A stretch of DNA of 35,477 nt from Bifidobacterium catulorum (GTDB lineage Bacteria; Actinomycetota; Actinomycetes; Actinomycetales; Bifidobacteriaceae). The notes beneath the pieces were generated by a model. The model had not been told where the DNA came from. It searched no databases and saw only the letters and a list, made by a program, of their open reading frames with translations. Positions 16,508-26,044 of the stretch are shown here, in pieces. Numbering within the stretch: the first letter of the stretch is position 1; every line of letters begins with the position of its first letter. Location: contig NZ_QFFN01000024.1 of the NCBI RefSeq assembly GCF_003129925.1, forward strand, positions 1 to 35,477. The letters run 5' to 3'. The translations under genes were made by a program, and so were the position numbers.

Positions 16508-17596
16508 ATGGCAGAAGAGTTTCCCGCGGCGAGGACCGCATTGGAGGAATACCATCGCATCGAGCAGGACATGAGCCGGCCCGAGGTGGCCTCCGACCCC
16601 GACAAGATGCGCAAGCTCGGGCGTCGCCACGCCGAACTGAGCGTCATCGTCTCCGCGTACCAGCGGTACATGTCGCTGAACGACGACTACGAGGCCGCCA
16701 AGGAGATGGCGTCCGAGGACCCCGACTTCGCCGAGGAGGCCAAGCGCATCGAGGAGGAGATCCCCGGGGCCCGCGAGAAGCTGCGCACCGCGCTGATCCC
16801 GCGCGATCCGGACGATGCGCGCGACACCATCATGGAGATCAAGGCCGGCGCCGGCGGCGAGGAGGCCGCCCTGTTCGCTGGCGACCTGCTGCGCATGTAC
16901 ATGCGGTACGCCGAGCGCCGAGGCTGGACGACCGAGATCCAGAGCCAGAACGGCACCGAGCTCGGCGGCGTGAAGGACGTGCAGATCGCCATCCGCGCCA
17001 AGGGGGCCGTGGCGCCGGCGGACGGCGTATGGGCGTCGCTCAAATACGAGGGCGGCGTGCACCGCGTTCAGCGTGTGCCCGTCACCGAATCGCAGGGCCG
17101 CATCCAGACGTCGGCGGCCGGCGTCATCGTGTTCCCCGAGGCCGACGAGGACGACGACGAGGTCGAGATCGATCCGAAGGACCTCAAGATCGACATCTTC
17201 ATGAGCTCCGGCCCGGGCGGACAGTCCGTGAACACCACGTACTCCGCCGTGCGCATGACCCACATCCCCACCGGCATCGTGGTGAGCATGCAGGACGAGA
17301 AGTCGCAGATCCAGAACCGCGCCGCGGCCCTGCGCGTGCTCAAATCCCGCCTGCTCGCCATGAAGCATGAGCAGGAGGCCGCCGAGGCCGCCGACATGCG
17401 CCACTCGCAGGTGCGTTCGCTCGACCGTTCCGAGCGCATCCGCACCTACAACTTCCCCGAGAACCGCATCGTCGACCACCGCACGAACTACAAGGCGTAC
17501 AATCTGGACGCCGTGCTCGACGGCGACCTGCAGGCCGTCATCGACTCCGACATCCAGGCCGACGAGGCCGCACGTTTGGCCGCCGCCCAGCAGTGA
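16508..17596 (+). CDS. prfA: Peptide chain release factor 1
   Basis: Recognises UAA and UAG stop codons and triggers peptide release. The 362-residue product has [18 protein letters not shown] in domain 1/2 (residues 114-131), the stop-codon-reading P-x-T motif as Pro191-Val-Thr193, and the catalytic GGQ at 237-239 within [10 protein letters not shown], whose Gln is the methylation target of the PrmC enzyme encoded next door. Length is standard. AAAAGG precedes ATG 16508 by six bases. It is co-oriented with prmC 124 bases downstream. Confidence 0.97.
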   Translation: MAEEFPAARTALEEYHRIEQDMSRPEVASDPDKMRKLGRRHAELSVIVSAYQRYMSLNDDYEAAKEMASEDPDFAEEAKRIEEEIPGAREKLRTALIPRDPDDARDTIMEIKAGAGGEEAALFAGDLLRMYMRYAERRGWTTEIQSQNGTELGGVKDVQIAIRAKGAVAPADGVWASLKYEGGVHRVQRVPVTESQGRIQTSAAGVIVFPEADEDDDEVEIDPKDLKIDIFMSSGPGGQSVNTTYSAVRMTHIPTGIVVSMQDEKSQIQNRAAALRVLKSRLLAMKHEQEAAEAADMRHSQVRSLDRSERIRTYNFPENRIVDHRTNYKAYNLDAVLDGDLQAVIDSDIQADEAARLAAAQQ

Positions 17597-17720
17597 CGGC
17601 GAAACGTCGAAACTTGGTCGAACCGTCCATAAGGGGCCGGTTCGCGGCGTGCTTGTGACCGGTTTCGCCAAATAGGCGGACCGGCAGTCGGTTGATGGAG
17701 CCGGGGAGGGAGAATCTCCG

Positions 17721-18617
17721 ATGGAAAACCCGAATATCGGCGGCCTCGTGGATGACGCCGCCCGGACGCTTGCCGCCGCCGGCGTCGACACCCCGCGGTT
17801 CGACGCGAAGCTGCTGCTCGCGCACGCGGCCGGCGTGGAGCCGAGGGACGTGGACCGTGCGGTGTTGATGGGGGAGCCTCTGGCGTTCGATGCCGCACGG
17901 TTCCATGCCATGGTCGTACGTCGCGCCGGGCGCGAACCGTTGCAGTACATCGTCGGACACGCCCCGTTCCGCTATCTCGACGTCGAGGTCGGCCCCGGCG
18001 TGTTCATTCCCCGGCCGGAGACCGAGACCGTGGTGCAGGCCGGTCTCGACTGGCTCGCGGCCCATCGTCGTGGCGGACGGCCGCGCGTCGTGGACCTGTG
18101 CGCCGGCAGCGGCGTGATCGGGCTGTCGGTCGTCACCGAGGTCCCCGATGCCGAGGTGTGGGCGGTCGAACTGAGCGAAGCCGCCCACACCTGGACGGAA
18201 CGCAACCGACGCCTTGTGACCGCCGGCCATCCCGACGTCGCGGACCGGTATCATCTCCTGCTCGGCGACGCCACGTCGCCCGGAATCCTGGCGGAACTCG
18301 ACGGCACGGTCGATCTGGTGATCTCGAACCCCCCGTATGTGCCCGAAACCGATGTGCCCCAACAGCCCGAGGTACGCGACCACGATCCCGAATCCGCGCT
18401 GTACGGCGGCTCCCCGGACGGATTGCGCATCCCCGAACGCATCATCGGCCGGGCGGCGTGCCTGCTGCGGCCGGGCGGCGCGCTGGTCATGGAGCATGAC
18501 ATATCACAGGGGGCGGCGTTGCGGTCATACTCCGCCGCCCACGGGTTCGGCGACGTCGCCACCGGCGACGACCTCACCGGGCGCCCGCGATATCTGTTCG
18601 GCGTCTACCGCGCGTAA
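17721..18617 (+). CDS. prmC: Release factor glutamine N5-methyltransferase
   Basis: Methylates the GGQ glutamine of release factors using S-adenosylmethionine. The 298-residue protein has the N-terminal helical release-factor-binding domain (1-75), FIPRPETE (95-102), the SAM-binding DLCAGSGVIGLS (125-136) and the substrate-binding NPPY at 203-206. prfA-prmC adjacency supports the call. GGGAGGGAG lies just upstream of ATG 17721. The 3' end overlaps the convergent acetyltransferase gene by 13 bases. Confidence 0.96.
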   Translation: MENPNIGGLVDDAARTLAAAGVDTPRFDAKLLLAHAAGVEPRDVDRAVLMGEPLAFDAARFHAMVVRRAGREPLQYIVGHAPFRYLDVEVGPGVFIPRPETETVVQAGLDWLAAHRRGGRPRVVDLCAGSGVIGLSVVTEVPDAEVWAVELSEAAHTWTERNRRLVTAGHPDVADRYHLLLGDATSPGILAELDGTVDLVISNPPYVPETDVPQQPEVRDHDPESALYGGSPDGLRIPERIIGRAACLLRPGGALVMEHDISQGAALRSYSAAHGFGDVATGDDLTGRPRYLFGVYRA

Positions 18618-19261
18618 TCCTGATACACGCTGGCGTCGGCGTCGGTGATGGTCCTGATCACACGCGCCGGATTGCCCACGGCCACCGAATTCGCCGGAAT
18701 GTCCTTCGTCACCACGGACCCCGCGCCGATCACGCAGCCGTCGCCGATGGTCACGCCGCCCAGCACCGTGACGTCGCCGCCGAACCAGCAGTTCGAACCG
18801 ATGACGATCGGCTCGCCGTATTCGTAGTTGTAGAAGCCGCCGTCCGGGTGGCGCCGTACGTTACGGTCCTGCCAGCGCAGGGGATGCATCGGCGGCAGCA
18901 GCGAGATGTTCGGACCGAACATCACGTCGTCGCCGATCGTCACCGGAACACAGTCGAGCACCGTGAAGTTGAAGTTCGCGAACATGCGGGCGCCGACCGT
19001 GGTGTGGATGCCGTAATCGAAGAAGACGGGCCCCATCACGTCGAGCCCCTCGCCATGGCCCGGCAGCAGCTCGTCCAATACCTCGGCCCTGGCCTCGTCG
19101 TCGTTGCGTGAAAGGGCGTTGAACCTCGTGCACAGGTCGCCGGCCTTCTTCCGCAGGGCCAGGAGCTCGGCATCGGAGGAGTCGTAGAGCTTCCCGGCGA
19201 GCATCTCCTCGCGTTCGCTCGCGCGGGGCGTGCGCAGTTCGATCGGTGGAATCATGGTCAT
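18605..19261 (-). CDS. Left-handed beta-helix sugar O-acetyltransferase (maltose/galactoside acetyltransferase type)
   Basis: A 218-residue acetyl-CoA-dependent acetyltransferase. The N-terminal Mac domain (EREEMLAGKLYDSSDAELLALR) and hexapeptide repeats (IGDDVMFGPNISL, IGSNCWFGGDVTVLGGVTIGDG, CVIGAGSVVTKDIP) place it with Maa/LacA enzymes, which acetylate excess maltose, glucose or galactosides; the catalytic His is in PPMHPL. Start 19261 (MTMIPPIELRT) has AAAGGA six bases upstream; a start at 19303 has none. It points against its neighbours and splits the conserved prmC-tsaC order, suggesting insertion. A GTACGTTTGTAC palindrome lies between its -10-like box and ribosome site. Confidence 0.9.
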   Translation of the reverse strand: MTMIPPIELRTPRASEREEMLAGKLYDSSDAELLALRKKAGDLCTRFNALSRNDDEARAEVLDELLPGHGEGLDVMGPVFFDYGIHTTVGARMFANFNFTVLDCVPVTIGDDVMFGPNISLLPPMHPLRWQDRNVRRHPDGGFYNYEYGEPIVIGSNCWFGGDVTVLGGVTIGDGCVIGAGSVVTKDIPANSVAVGNPARVIRTITDADASVYQDYAR

Positions 19262-19277
19262 GGTGCATCCTTTGTGA

Positions 19278-19297
19278 GTACGTTTGTACGTATCATA
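19278..19297 (-). promoter_or_regulatory. Putative operator and -10 box of the acetyltransferase gene
   Basis: The inverted repeat GTACGTTTGTAC (19278-19289) lies just downstream of a minus-strand TATGAT (19297-19292), where a bound repressor would block initiation. No matching -35 was found. The core ACGTTTGT also occurs in the deo operators, perhaps by chance. Confidence 0.4.
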
Positions 19298-19434
19298 ATT
19301 CATGAATCGGCAGATATCCTCCCGATGCGGGGATTATCGGGGCGTATCGCGCGGTTCATGAATCGCGGGATGTCGCCGCATCCCATCGTCGGCACGAAGT
19401 GGTGCAATGGTGAGGCTCGAACAGGGAGGACATC

Positions 19435-20094
19435 ATGGTTCGGATCATGCCGATCGACGATACGGCGCTGGAAATCGCGGCCCGGACGGTCCGCGACGGA
19501 GGGATCATCGTGCTGCCCACCGACACGGTGTACGGCATCGCATGCGACCCGCGCAATCGCGACGCCGTGGCGGCGGTCTTCGCGGCGAAGCGCCGTCCCG
19601 CGGCGAAGACGCTGCAGGTGCTGTTCCCCTCCGTCGACGAGCTTGCCGACTACTCGCTCGAACTGCCGGTGCCGCTCGACCGGCTTTCCCGCGTGTTCCT
19701 TCCCGGCGCGTTCTCGCCGATCTGCGTGGCGCGCGACGATTGCCCGCTGGTCACGGTCCGCACCGTTGCGAACGCCCGCCCCGGCAGGACGCAGGGCATC
19801 CGGGTGCCCGATTCCGAGGACGCCCTGCGCATCCTTCGCGCCACCGGCCCGCTCGCCGCGTCGAGCGCCAACCTCTCCGGAGGGGAATCCGCCCAGACGG
19901 TGCGGCAGGCTGCGGACGCGCTCGGCGACTCCGTGGACCTGTACCTCGACGGCGGTCCCACACCCGGCCCGTTGTCGAGTACAGTGGTGGCGTCGGACGT
20001 TCACGGACGCGACGGCATCGCCATCCTGCGTGAAGGCGTGATCGGCCAGCGAACCATCCGACAGGCGCTGCACGGCAGGGACCGCGCGGCATGA
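19435..20094 (+). CDS. tsaC: L-threonylcarbamoyladenylate synthase (Sua5/YrdC family)
   Basis: Makes threonylcarbamoyl-AMP from threonine, bicarbonate and ATP for the t6A modification of ANN-decoding tRNAs. The 219-residue protein has the YrdC fold landmarks: GGIIVLPTDTVYGIACD (22-38), AKRRPAAKTLQVL (51-63) and the SSANLSGG nucleotide-binding loop near 143-150. The usual KxRP binding lysine appears as KRRP. It lacks the extra C-terminal Sua5 domain, so it is the short type. AGGGAGGA precedes ATG 19435 by a few bases. Its place before wecA matches the order in mycobacteria. Confidence 0.93.
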   Translation: MVRIMPIDDTALEIAARTVRDGGIIVLPTDTVYGIACDPRNRDAVAAVFAAKRRPAAKTLQVLFPSVDELADYSLELPVPLDRLSRVFLPGAFSPICVARDDCPLVTVRTVANARPGRTQGIRVPDSEDALRILRATGPLAASSANLSGGESAQTVRQAADALGDSVDLYLDGGPTPGPLSSTVVASDVHGRDGIAILREGVIGQRTIRQALHGRDRAA

Positions 20095-20100
20095 CCGCAC

Positions 20101-20154
20101 GACGACCCATGACGATACGACGACCCATGACGATACGACAAGCCATGACGACCA
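20101..20154. repeat. 18-bp tandem repeat, three copies, between tsaC and wecA
   Basis: GACGACCCATGACGATAC is repeated exactly at 20101-20118 and 20119-20136, and a diverged third copy (GACAAGCCATGACGACCA) fills 20137-20154. It occupies most of the 82-base spacer between the two genes. Confidence 0.92.
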
Positions 20155-20176
20155 CGATGACGGAAGGCATCCAAGC

Positions 20177-21424
20177 ATGAGAATCTACCTGTTCATCGCC
20201 GCCATCGCCGGCGGCGCGACGTTCCTGCTGACGCCGATCGTCCGCCACGTGGCCATCGAATTCGGCGCGGTCGGCCGGGTGCGCGCCCGCGACGTGCACA
20301 AGATCCCGACCCCGCGCATGGGCGGCGTGGGCATGATGCTCGGCTTCGTGGTCGCCATGTGCTTCGCCAGCCGGCTGCCGCTGACGCGCGGACTGTTCCA
20401 CAACTCCCTGCAGCCCTGGATCATCACCATCGGCGCGGTGCTCGTCTGCCTGCTCGGCGTGTGCGACGACCGCTGGGACCTCGACTGGATGCTCAAGCTC
20501 GCCGGCCAGCTCATCATCTCGGTGTTCGTGGCATGGGGAGGCCTGCAGGTGGTGTCGCTGCCGTTCGGCTCCCTGGTGGCCGCCTCGCCGAGCATGTCCA
20601 TGGCCATCACCGCGATCCTCATCGTGGCGTCCATCAACGCCGTGAACTTCGTCGACGGGCTCGACGGCCTGTCGTCGGGCATCGTGGCGATAGGCGGCGT
20701 CGCCTTCGCCATATATTCGTACATCATCGCCCGCAATTCGCCCAGCTACGCGTCGATGGCCACGATGATCGACGTCGCCCTGGTCGGCATATGCATCGGG
20801 TTCCTCCTGCACAACTGGCATCCGGCGAAGCTGTTCATGGGGGATTCCGGCTCCATGCTGCTCGGCTATCTCGTCACCTGCGCGTCGATCGTGATGACCG
20901 GCCGCCTCGATCCGACGACCATCCATGCCAGCATCTTCCTGCCCATGTTCATGCCGATACTGCTGCCCGTGCTGGTGCTGTTCCTGCCGGTGCTCGACAT
21001 GTGCCTCGCCATAACGCGGCGTCTGGCGAAAGGTCAGTCGCCGATGCACCCCGACCGCATGCATCTGCATCATCGCATGCTGCGCATCGGGCACACCGTG
21101 CAGGGCGCCGTGCTCATCCTGTGGGGCTGGGCCGCGCTCATCGCCTTCGGATCGATCATGGTCCTGTTCTTCAGCATCAGATACGTGGCCATCGGCTTCG
21201 CCATCGCCACGGTCATACTGACGTTCGCCACGCTGTATCCGTATTTCCGCCGGCGCATCCCCGAGATCCGCGCGGAAAACGCCGCCATGTCCGCCGCGCG
21301 CGAATCGGCGAAGGGTAATATGGGACGTCCGAAACATAGTACGGATACGGTTACGGCGGGACGCCATCGCAGGGCCGAACGCGGGAACGACACATCGGTG
21401 CGAGACCAGACCGCGAAACACTGA
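20177..21424 (+). CDS. wecA: Undecaprenyl-phosphate sugar-1-phosphate transferase (WecA/TagO/MraY family)
   Basis: A 415-residue membrane enzyme with about 11 transmembrane helices, transferring a (probably N-acetylglucosamine) sugar phosphate from UDP-sugar to undecaprenyl phosphate, the first step of wall polysaccharide assembly. Family sites are in order: HKIPTPRMGG, the Mg2+-binding DDRWDLDW, NAVNFVDGLDGLSSG, FMGDSGSMLLGY and the cytoplasmic HLHHRMLRIGH. It is the counterpart of mycobacterial rfe/wecA. The last 60 residues are hydrophilic, basic and poorly conserved. ATG 20177 directly follows the tandem-repeat spacer, and GGAAGGCATCCAAGC gives a ribosome site. Confidence 0.93.
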   Translation: MRIYLFIAAIAGGATFLLTPIVRHVAIEFGAVGRVRARDVHKIPTPRMGGVGMMLGFVVAMCFASRLPLTRGLFHNSLQPWIITIGAVLVCLLGVCDDRWDLDWMLKLAGQLIISVFVAWGGLQVVSLPFGSLVAASPSMSMAITAILIVASINAVNFVDGLDGLSSGIVAIGGVAFAIYSYIIARNSPSYASMATMIDVALVGICIGFLLHNWHPAKLFMGDSGSMLLGYLVTCASIVMTGRLDPTTIHASIFLPMFMPILLPVLVLFLPVLDMCLAITRRLAKGQSPMHPDRMHLHHRMLRIGHTVQGAVLILWGWAALIAFGSIMVLFFSIRYVAIGFAIATVILTFATLYPYFRRRIPEIRAENAAMSAARESAKGNMGRPKHSTDTVTAGRHRRAERGNDTSVRDQTAKH

Positions 21425-21487
21425 CGGCCATACGACACTGATGGCCATACAACACTGACGACCACGAAACACTGACGACCACGGACG
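21420..21487. repeat. 17-bp tandem repeat, four copies, between wecA and the AtpI-like gene
   Basis: Units of 17 bases beginning ACTGAYGRCCA stand at 21420-21436, 21437-21453, 21454-21470 and 21471-21487; the first two and last two copies are most alike. The array begins inside the wecA stop codon and ends five bases before the next start. Confidence 0.9.
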
Positions 21488-21491
21488 ACGG

Positions 21492-22022
21492 ATGGAAGAC
21501 ATGATGAACGACAAGAACAACGAGGGCAGGACCGTGAACGGGGACGACGCCAGGCCTCGCGGCCGCTTCGGCAGGCCGAAGCGCGCCGGCGAGGAGACCA
21601 TCTGGGAGCTCATGTACCGGGCCATCTACCAAAGCCTGCTGTTCATCGGCGTCTTCGCCGTGGTCGGCGTCATCGTCGGATACATGTTCTACGGGCTGCC
21701 GGGCATATGGTCGGCGGTCATGGCCCTGGTGGCCGTGGTGCTGTTCTGCCTGTCGAACCCCCTGCTGGTGGCGATCCTGAGCCGCATGCACCTGCGTCCG
21801 GCGGCGTACCTCACCTGGTTCCTGCTCGGCTGGATGATCAAGGTGGCCATCGTGGCGGTCATCCTGCTGTCCATCAAGGACGCCACGTGGCTCAACCCCA
21901 AACTGTGCGCGATACTGCTGCTCATCGGCGCGATGATCATCCTCGCGGCGGAGGTGCACACGGCCGCCACATCGAGGGTCCCGTACGTCGACCCGCCGAC
22001 GCGTGACCCTTCCAAGGAGTGA
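21492..22022 (+). CDS. Four-helix membrane protein, likely actinobacterial AtpI-like
   Basis: A 176-residue protein with a hydrophilic, charged N terminus (1-35) and four membrane segments (about 48-68, 72-92, 101-124 and 129-150). The pattern, the WMIKVAIVAVILL third segment, and its place directly after wecA match the small membrane protein that precedes atpB in other actinobacteria, where it is regarded as an ATP synthase I-like assembly factor. Here no ATP synthase gene follows, so its role is open. Start may be 21492, or 21504, which has GGAAG at better spacing. No identity is certain from sequence alone. Confidence 0.75.
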   Translation: MEDMMNDKNNEGRTVNGDDARPRGRFGRPKRAGEETIWELMYRAIYQSLLFIGVFAVVGVIVGYMFYGLPGIWSAVMALVAVVLFCLSNPLLVAILSRMHLRPAAYLTWFLLGWMIKVAIVAVILLSIKDATWLNPKLCAILLLIGAMIILAAEVHTAATSRVPYVDPPTRDPSKE

Positions 22023-22074
22023 GATGCCGATTTCGTGTCCGAGACACGGAATGGTAGTGAGGTCTACGCACGAC

Positions 22075-23633
<1,559 letters not shown>

Positions 23634-23687
23634 CGACTCCGGTCGGCCGCCGATACCGGCTGAACGGCCTCGGACCTGATAGCGCAC

Positions 23688-23726
23688 AACGGCTTCCCGT
23701 CGCCAATCGCGGCGGGAAGCCGTTTG
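23688..23726 (+). terminator. Rho-independent terminator of guaB
   Basis: AACGGCTTCCCGTCGC (23688-23703) pairs with 23709-23724 over 16 base pairs with one G-U, around loop CAATC, followed by a short TT. It lies 55 bases after the guaB stop. Confidence 0.75.
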
Positions 23727-23771
23727 CCGTCGTATGCGAATCCCGGATACCAGGGGGCGGAGGCCTCCCCA

Positions 23772-23804
23772 TGAGTGATGAGTTACATCGTATTTCATCA
23801 CTCA
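23772..23804. repeat. 10-bp inverted repeat downstream of guaB
   Basis: TGAGTGATGA (23772-23781) and TCATCACTCA (23795-23804) are perfect complements around 13 bases. They lie between the guaB terminator and the end of the minus-strand gene at 23815. There is no U-run on either strand; it may terminate the minus-strand gene or be a protein-binding site. Confidence 0.6.
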
Positions 23805-23814
23805 CGACAGTGTG

Positions 23815-24475
23815 CTAACCCAATGGGTATTCGAAACCGTTGTCAAACACCAGATATCCATCGGTGCTTGGCAGATCAAACATGACGGTACCTTTCGCTT
23901 TCACTGCGGGGCCTATCGAATCGGGCAGTCGGTTCTGTTCGGGAACGCAGTTTGCGGTGACTGAGTTCATGGGGTTCCCGCTCCATTGGGTTCTGTCCTT
24001 TTCGATGTATTTCCACGCGCCCTGCATGCCGAGAGTGAATATGCTGATATTGCTGTCCCTCATCTGCGGAGTGGTCTGCACGGTGAAGTCGATGGTGACG
24101 AAATGCCCGTTTTTCGGTTTGCCATAATTGTTCCACTGGTCCGTGGCACCTTTGCATGGTGGGTCGAGTGTGATCTTTGTCGCAGTCCACGAGGCTATTT
24201 CGGTGCGGTCATTCTGAGACTTCGTATATGCGGCTTTGTCGCCGATATGCTTGATGAGATAACCGCGTTCGCTTTTCTTGGACGTGGTGGTAGGCGATGA
24301 TGATGCTTTTTCCGGTTTCCGATAGCTTTCGGAGGCTGTTGTCCTCGCCCTGTTGTCGTTGATTACGGCGGTGACCGTAAGTGTGCATGCCACGGAAACC
24401 GCTGCAACGATGATGGCGGCGATAACAAGCTGAAGCCACGACAAGGTGACTGTTTTTTTTGGTTGGATTATTCAT
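23815..24475 (-). CDS. Membrane-anchored protein of unknown function, apparent frameshift near start
   Basis: The long frame encodes about 209 residues ending at 23815: a hydrophobic anchor (SWLQLVIAAIIVAAVSVACTL), a Ser/Thr/Lys linker, and an extracytoplasmic domain of about 140 residues with regular beta-type hydrophobic pattern, possibly a DUF4352-like Ig fold. That frame has no ATG and no ribosome site, only a TTG at 24444. Just upstream, ATG 24475 has AAAGGA at good spacing and opens MNNPTKK, then meets A8 (24460-24453). With seven A's it would read MNNPTKKTVTLSWLQLV into the long frame, giving a positively charged start before the anchor. With eight it leaves frame. The gene is thus frameshifted, phase-variable or affected by a base-call error. 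AT-richer than neighbours. Confidence 0.6.
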
Positions 24476-24650
24476 TGCTGAAGGTTCCTTTCCGGAACGA
24501 ATCGTTGATGATACGAAGTATGAATCAGTCTTTGATCTCAAAAACAATGACGTGCTATGTGAATTTTGCCGGCGCGATGTCGTAACATCCGAAATCGGTT
24601 TCCATAGCTGGAACATCGAATACGGTTTCGTCGACTTATCCAGCTTTAAT

Positions 24651-24685
24651 AACGGCTCTCCCCCCCGTTATGGGGGAGAGCCGTT
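24651..24685 (-). terminator. Terminator-like hairpin after the 24691-25542 gene
   Basis: AACGGCTCTCCCCC (24651-24664) pairs perfectly with 24672-24685 around seven bases, five bases past the stop of the minus-strand gene. The minus strand continues ATTAAAG, a weak tail. The rest of 24476-24690 is AT-rich, non-coding and presumably holds the promoter of the frameshifted gene. Confidence 0.65.
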
Positions 24686-24690
24686 TATGA

Positions 24691-25542
24691 CTACTTGACA
24701 GCGATTTTAGGGGCGTTGGTTATGTTGTACTGTGTGAAGTCGGTTCCATTCTTGTCAAGAGAGTAGAGAATGGTCGTTGCCTGTGCATGGGTCACATTCT
24801 TGTCTGAGGGGTCAAGCATGAAATCGATATCGGCTGATTGACCGGGCTGTAGAGCTGTCTGCAGTTGTCCATTTGCTTCTCCGGTCACTTTCCCGCCAGC
24901 ATCAAGCTTCGCCACAACAATGCCGACATTACTTAATGTCTTTGTGCCATCGTTGCGGACAGTGATGACTCCCCGACCATATCCGGTTCCGTAAGTATCT
25001 CCGTTCCAATGTCCGCCAGTGACTTTTATTGCCTGCTCACTTGTCGACTGCTTTTGCTGCTGCTGCGTTTCCTGTTCGATTTGGCTCATGACCTGGTCGT
25101 AGGCATCGGCGATTTTCTGGCGATCGGCTTCGCTGGCCTCCGCACGGTTATTGGCATCGTCAATGGCTGTGGAACTCATGCCGACCCCGGCCACGACGCC
25201 TATGACCAGAGCTGCGACGATGGCGACAATCAATCCGATGAACGCAGGGAGCTTCAGCGTAATGGTTCGGCTTTGTGCTCTCGGTTCCGCGGTCTGTGGC
25301 GTTTTGTACGGGGATGAGGTCGGTGTCGTTCGAGGAGCCCACTGGGAGGAGGTATCCTGCGGCGGATTGTGGAATGGATGTTGCGGAATCCGTGTCTGTG
25401 TCGTCGAGGATGTCGGGGCGGCGGAGGGCGCCTGGTTACCTCCTATCGCTGCCCCCCCCTGAGCGGGTTGTGCCGGATGAGGGGTTTGTTGCTTCTCCTG
25501 GTTCGGCTTGTTGCCGTCTATGGGATGGGTTTCCTCGTTCAT
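24691..25542 (-). CDS. Membrane protein with Pro/Gln-rich N terminus, coiled coil and extracytoplasmic domain; function unknown
   Basis: 283 residues. Residues 1-95 are hydrophilic and rich in Pro, Gln, Thr and Ala, probably cytoplasmic and disordered; 96-125 are a membrane helix (LPAFIGLIVAIVAALVIGVVAGVG); 126-170 are a likely coiled coil ending in a Gln run; 171-283 form a beta-rich domain (GGHWNGDTYGTGYGRGVITVRNDGTKTLSNVGIVV) resembling FxLYD/DUF-type Ig modules of Gram-positive surface proteins. AGGAAGGA lies five bases before ATG 25542. Together with the neighbouring gene it forms a pair of membrane-tethered surface proteins in an AT-richer patch. I do not recognise the family precisely. 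Confidence 0.75.
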   Translation of the reverse strand: MNEETHPIDGNKPNQEKQQTPHPAQPAQGGAAIGGNQAPSAAPTSSTTQTRIPQHPFHNPPQDTSSQWAPRTTPTSSPYKTPQTAEPRAQSRTITLKLPAFIGLIVAIVAALVIGVVAGVGMSSTAIDDANNRAEASEADRQKIADAYDQVMSQIEQETQQQQKQSTSEQAIKVTGGHWNGDTYGTGYGRGVITVRNDGTKTLSNVGIVVAKLDAGGKVTGEANGQLQTALQPGQSADIDFMLDPSDKNVTHAQATTILYSLDKNGTDFTQYNITNAPKIAVK

Positions 25543-25930
25543 GATGGTCCTTCCTGACTGTCCCTCTTGTATTCTCTGTCTCTTTTGGGAATGAGAGGCT
25601 TTTTTATCTTATGCGATGCCCTGATGCAGGTGCTTCACGGTTCCGCAAAATATCTGGATGTCTAGATGCTTTTCGCCCATCAAGAGCGCTGCTGGTTTCA
25701 AGGACGACGGCGTGAACGGGCGGGTTGTTGTGCCTCGTCCTTCGCCGTGTGCGGGAGTGTCGTCGCAAAACCGCATGATTGCAGCGGCCGGGGGATTGGG
25801 ATGATGATCTGTTGACGGACGAAACCGAAAAAACCGTGGTGTTGGCGCTTCGTCCTTTGCATTCGACGGCGGACGATGATGTCGCGCGATGCTCGGCTAT
25901 GAAGGTGTGCGGAAGATGACGGATATACAC
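25543..25930. other. Non-coding stretch upstream of the surface-protein gene
   Basis: No credible gene is visible in this stretch. It contains a minus-strand TAAGAT-like box within the AT-rich run around 25600-25612 that could be the -10 of the 25542 gene; the remainder is featureless and looks like decayed sequence. Confidence 0.4.
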
Positions 25931-25931
25931 G

Positions 25932-25963
25932 AAAAAGCCCCTGCCGCCTTTTGGGCTGCAGGG
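25932..25963 (-). terminator. Rho-independent terminator of the sugar MFS gene
   Basis: On the minus strand CCCTGC (25963-25958) pairs with GCAGGG (25944-25939), followed by GC and TTTTT (25936-25932). It lies about 80 bases after the transporter stop. Confidence 0.7.
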
Positions 25964-25999
25964 ACTGGTGGGGGAGGGATGGAACGGTACGTATGGTTC

Positions 26000-26039
26000 G
26001 GATGGTCCGGCCGGTGTTCCGATGACGGCCGGACCATCC
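26000..26039. terminator. 13-bp perfect stem-loop directly after the sugar MFS gene
   Basis: GGATGGTCCGGCC (26000-26012) pairs with GGCCGGACCATCC (26027-26039) around 14 bases, five bases beyond the stop codon. It has no U-run but comes before the U-tailed hairpin, so the two probably act together in 3'-end formation. Confidence 0.65.
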
Positions 26040-26044
26040 ATGTG

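Noticed and set aside
16349-17950. 533-codon minus-strand frame antisense to prfA
   Set aside because: Shadow of release factor 1 and the start of prmC.
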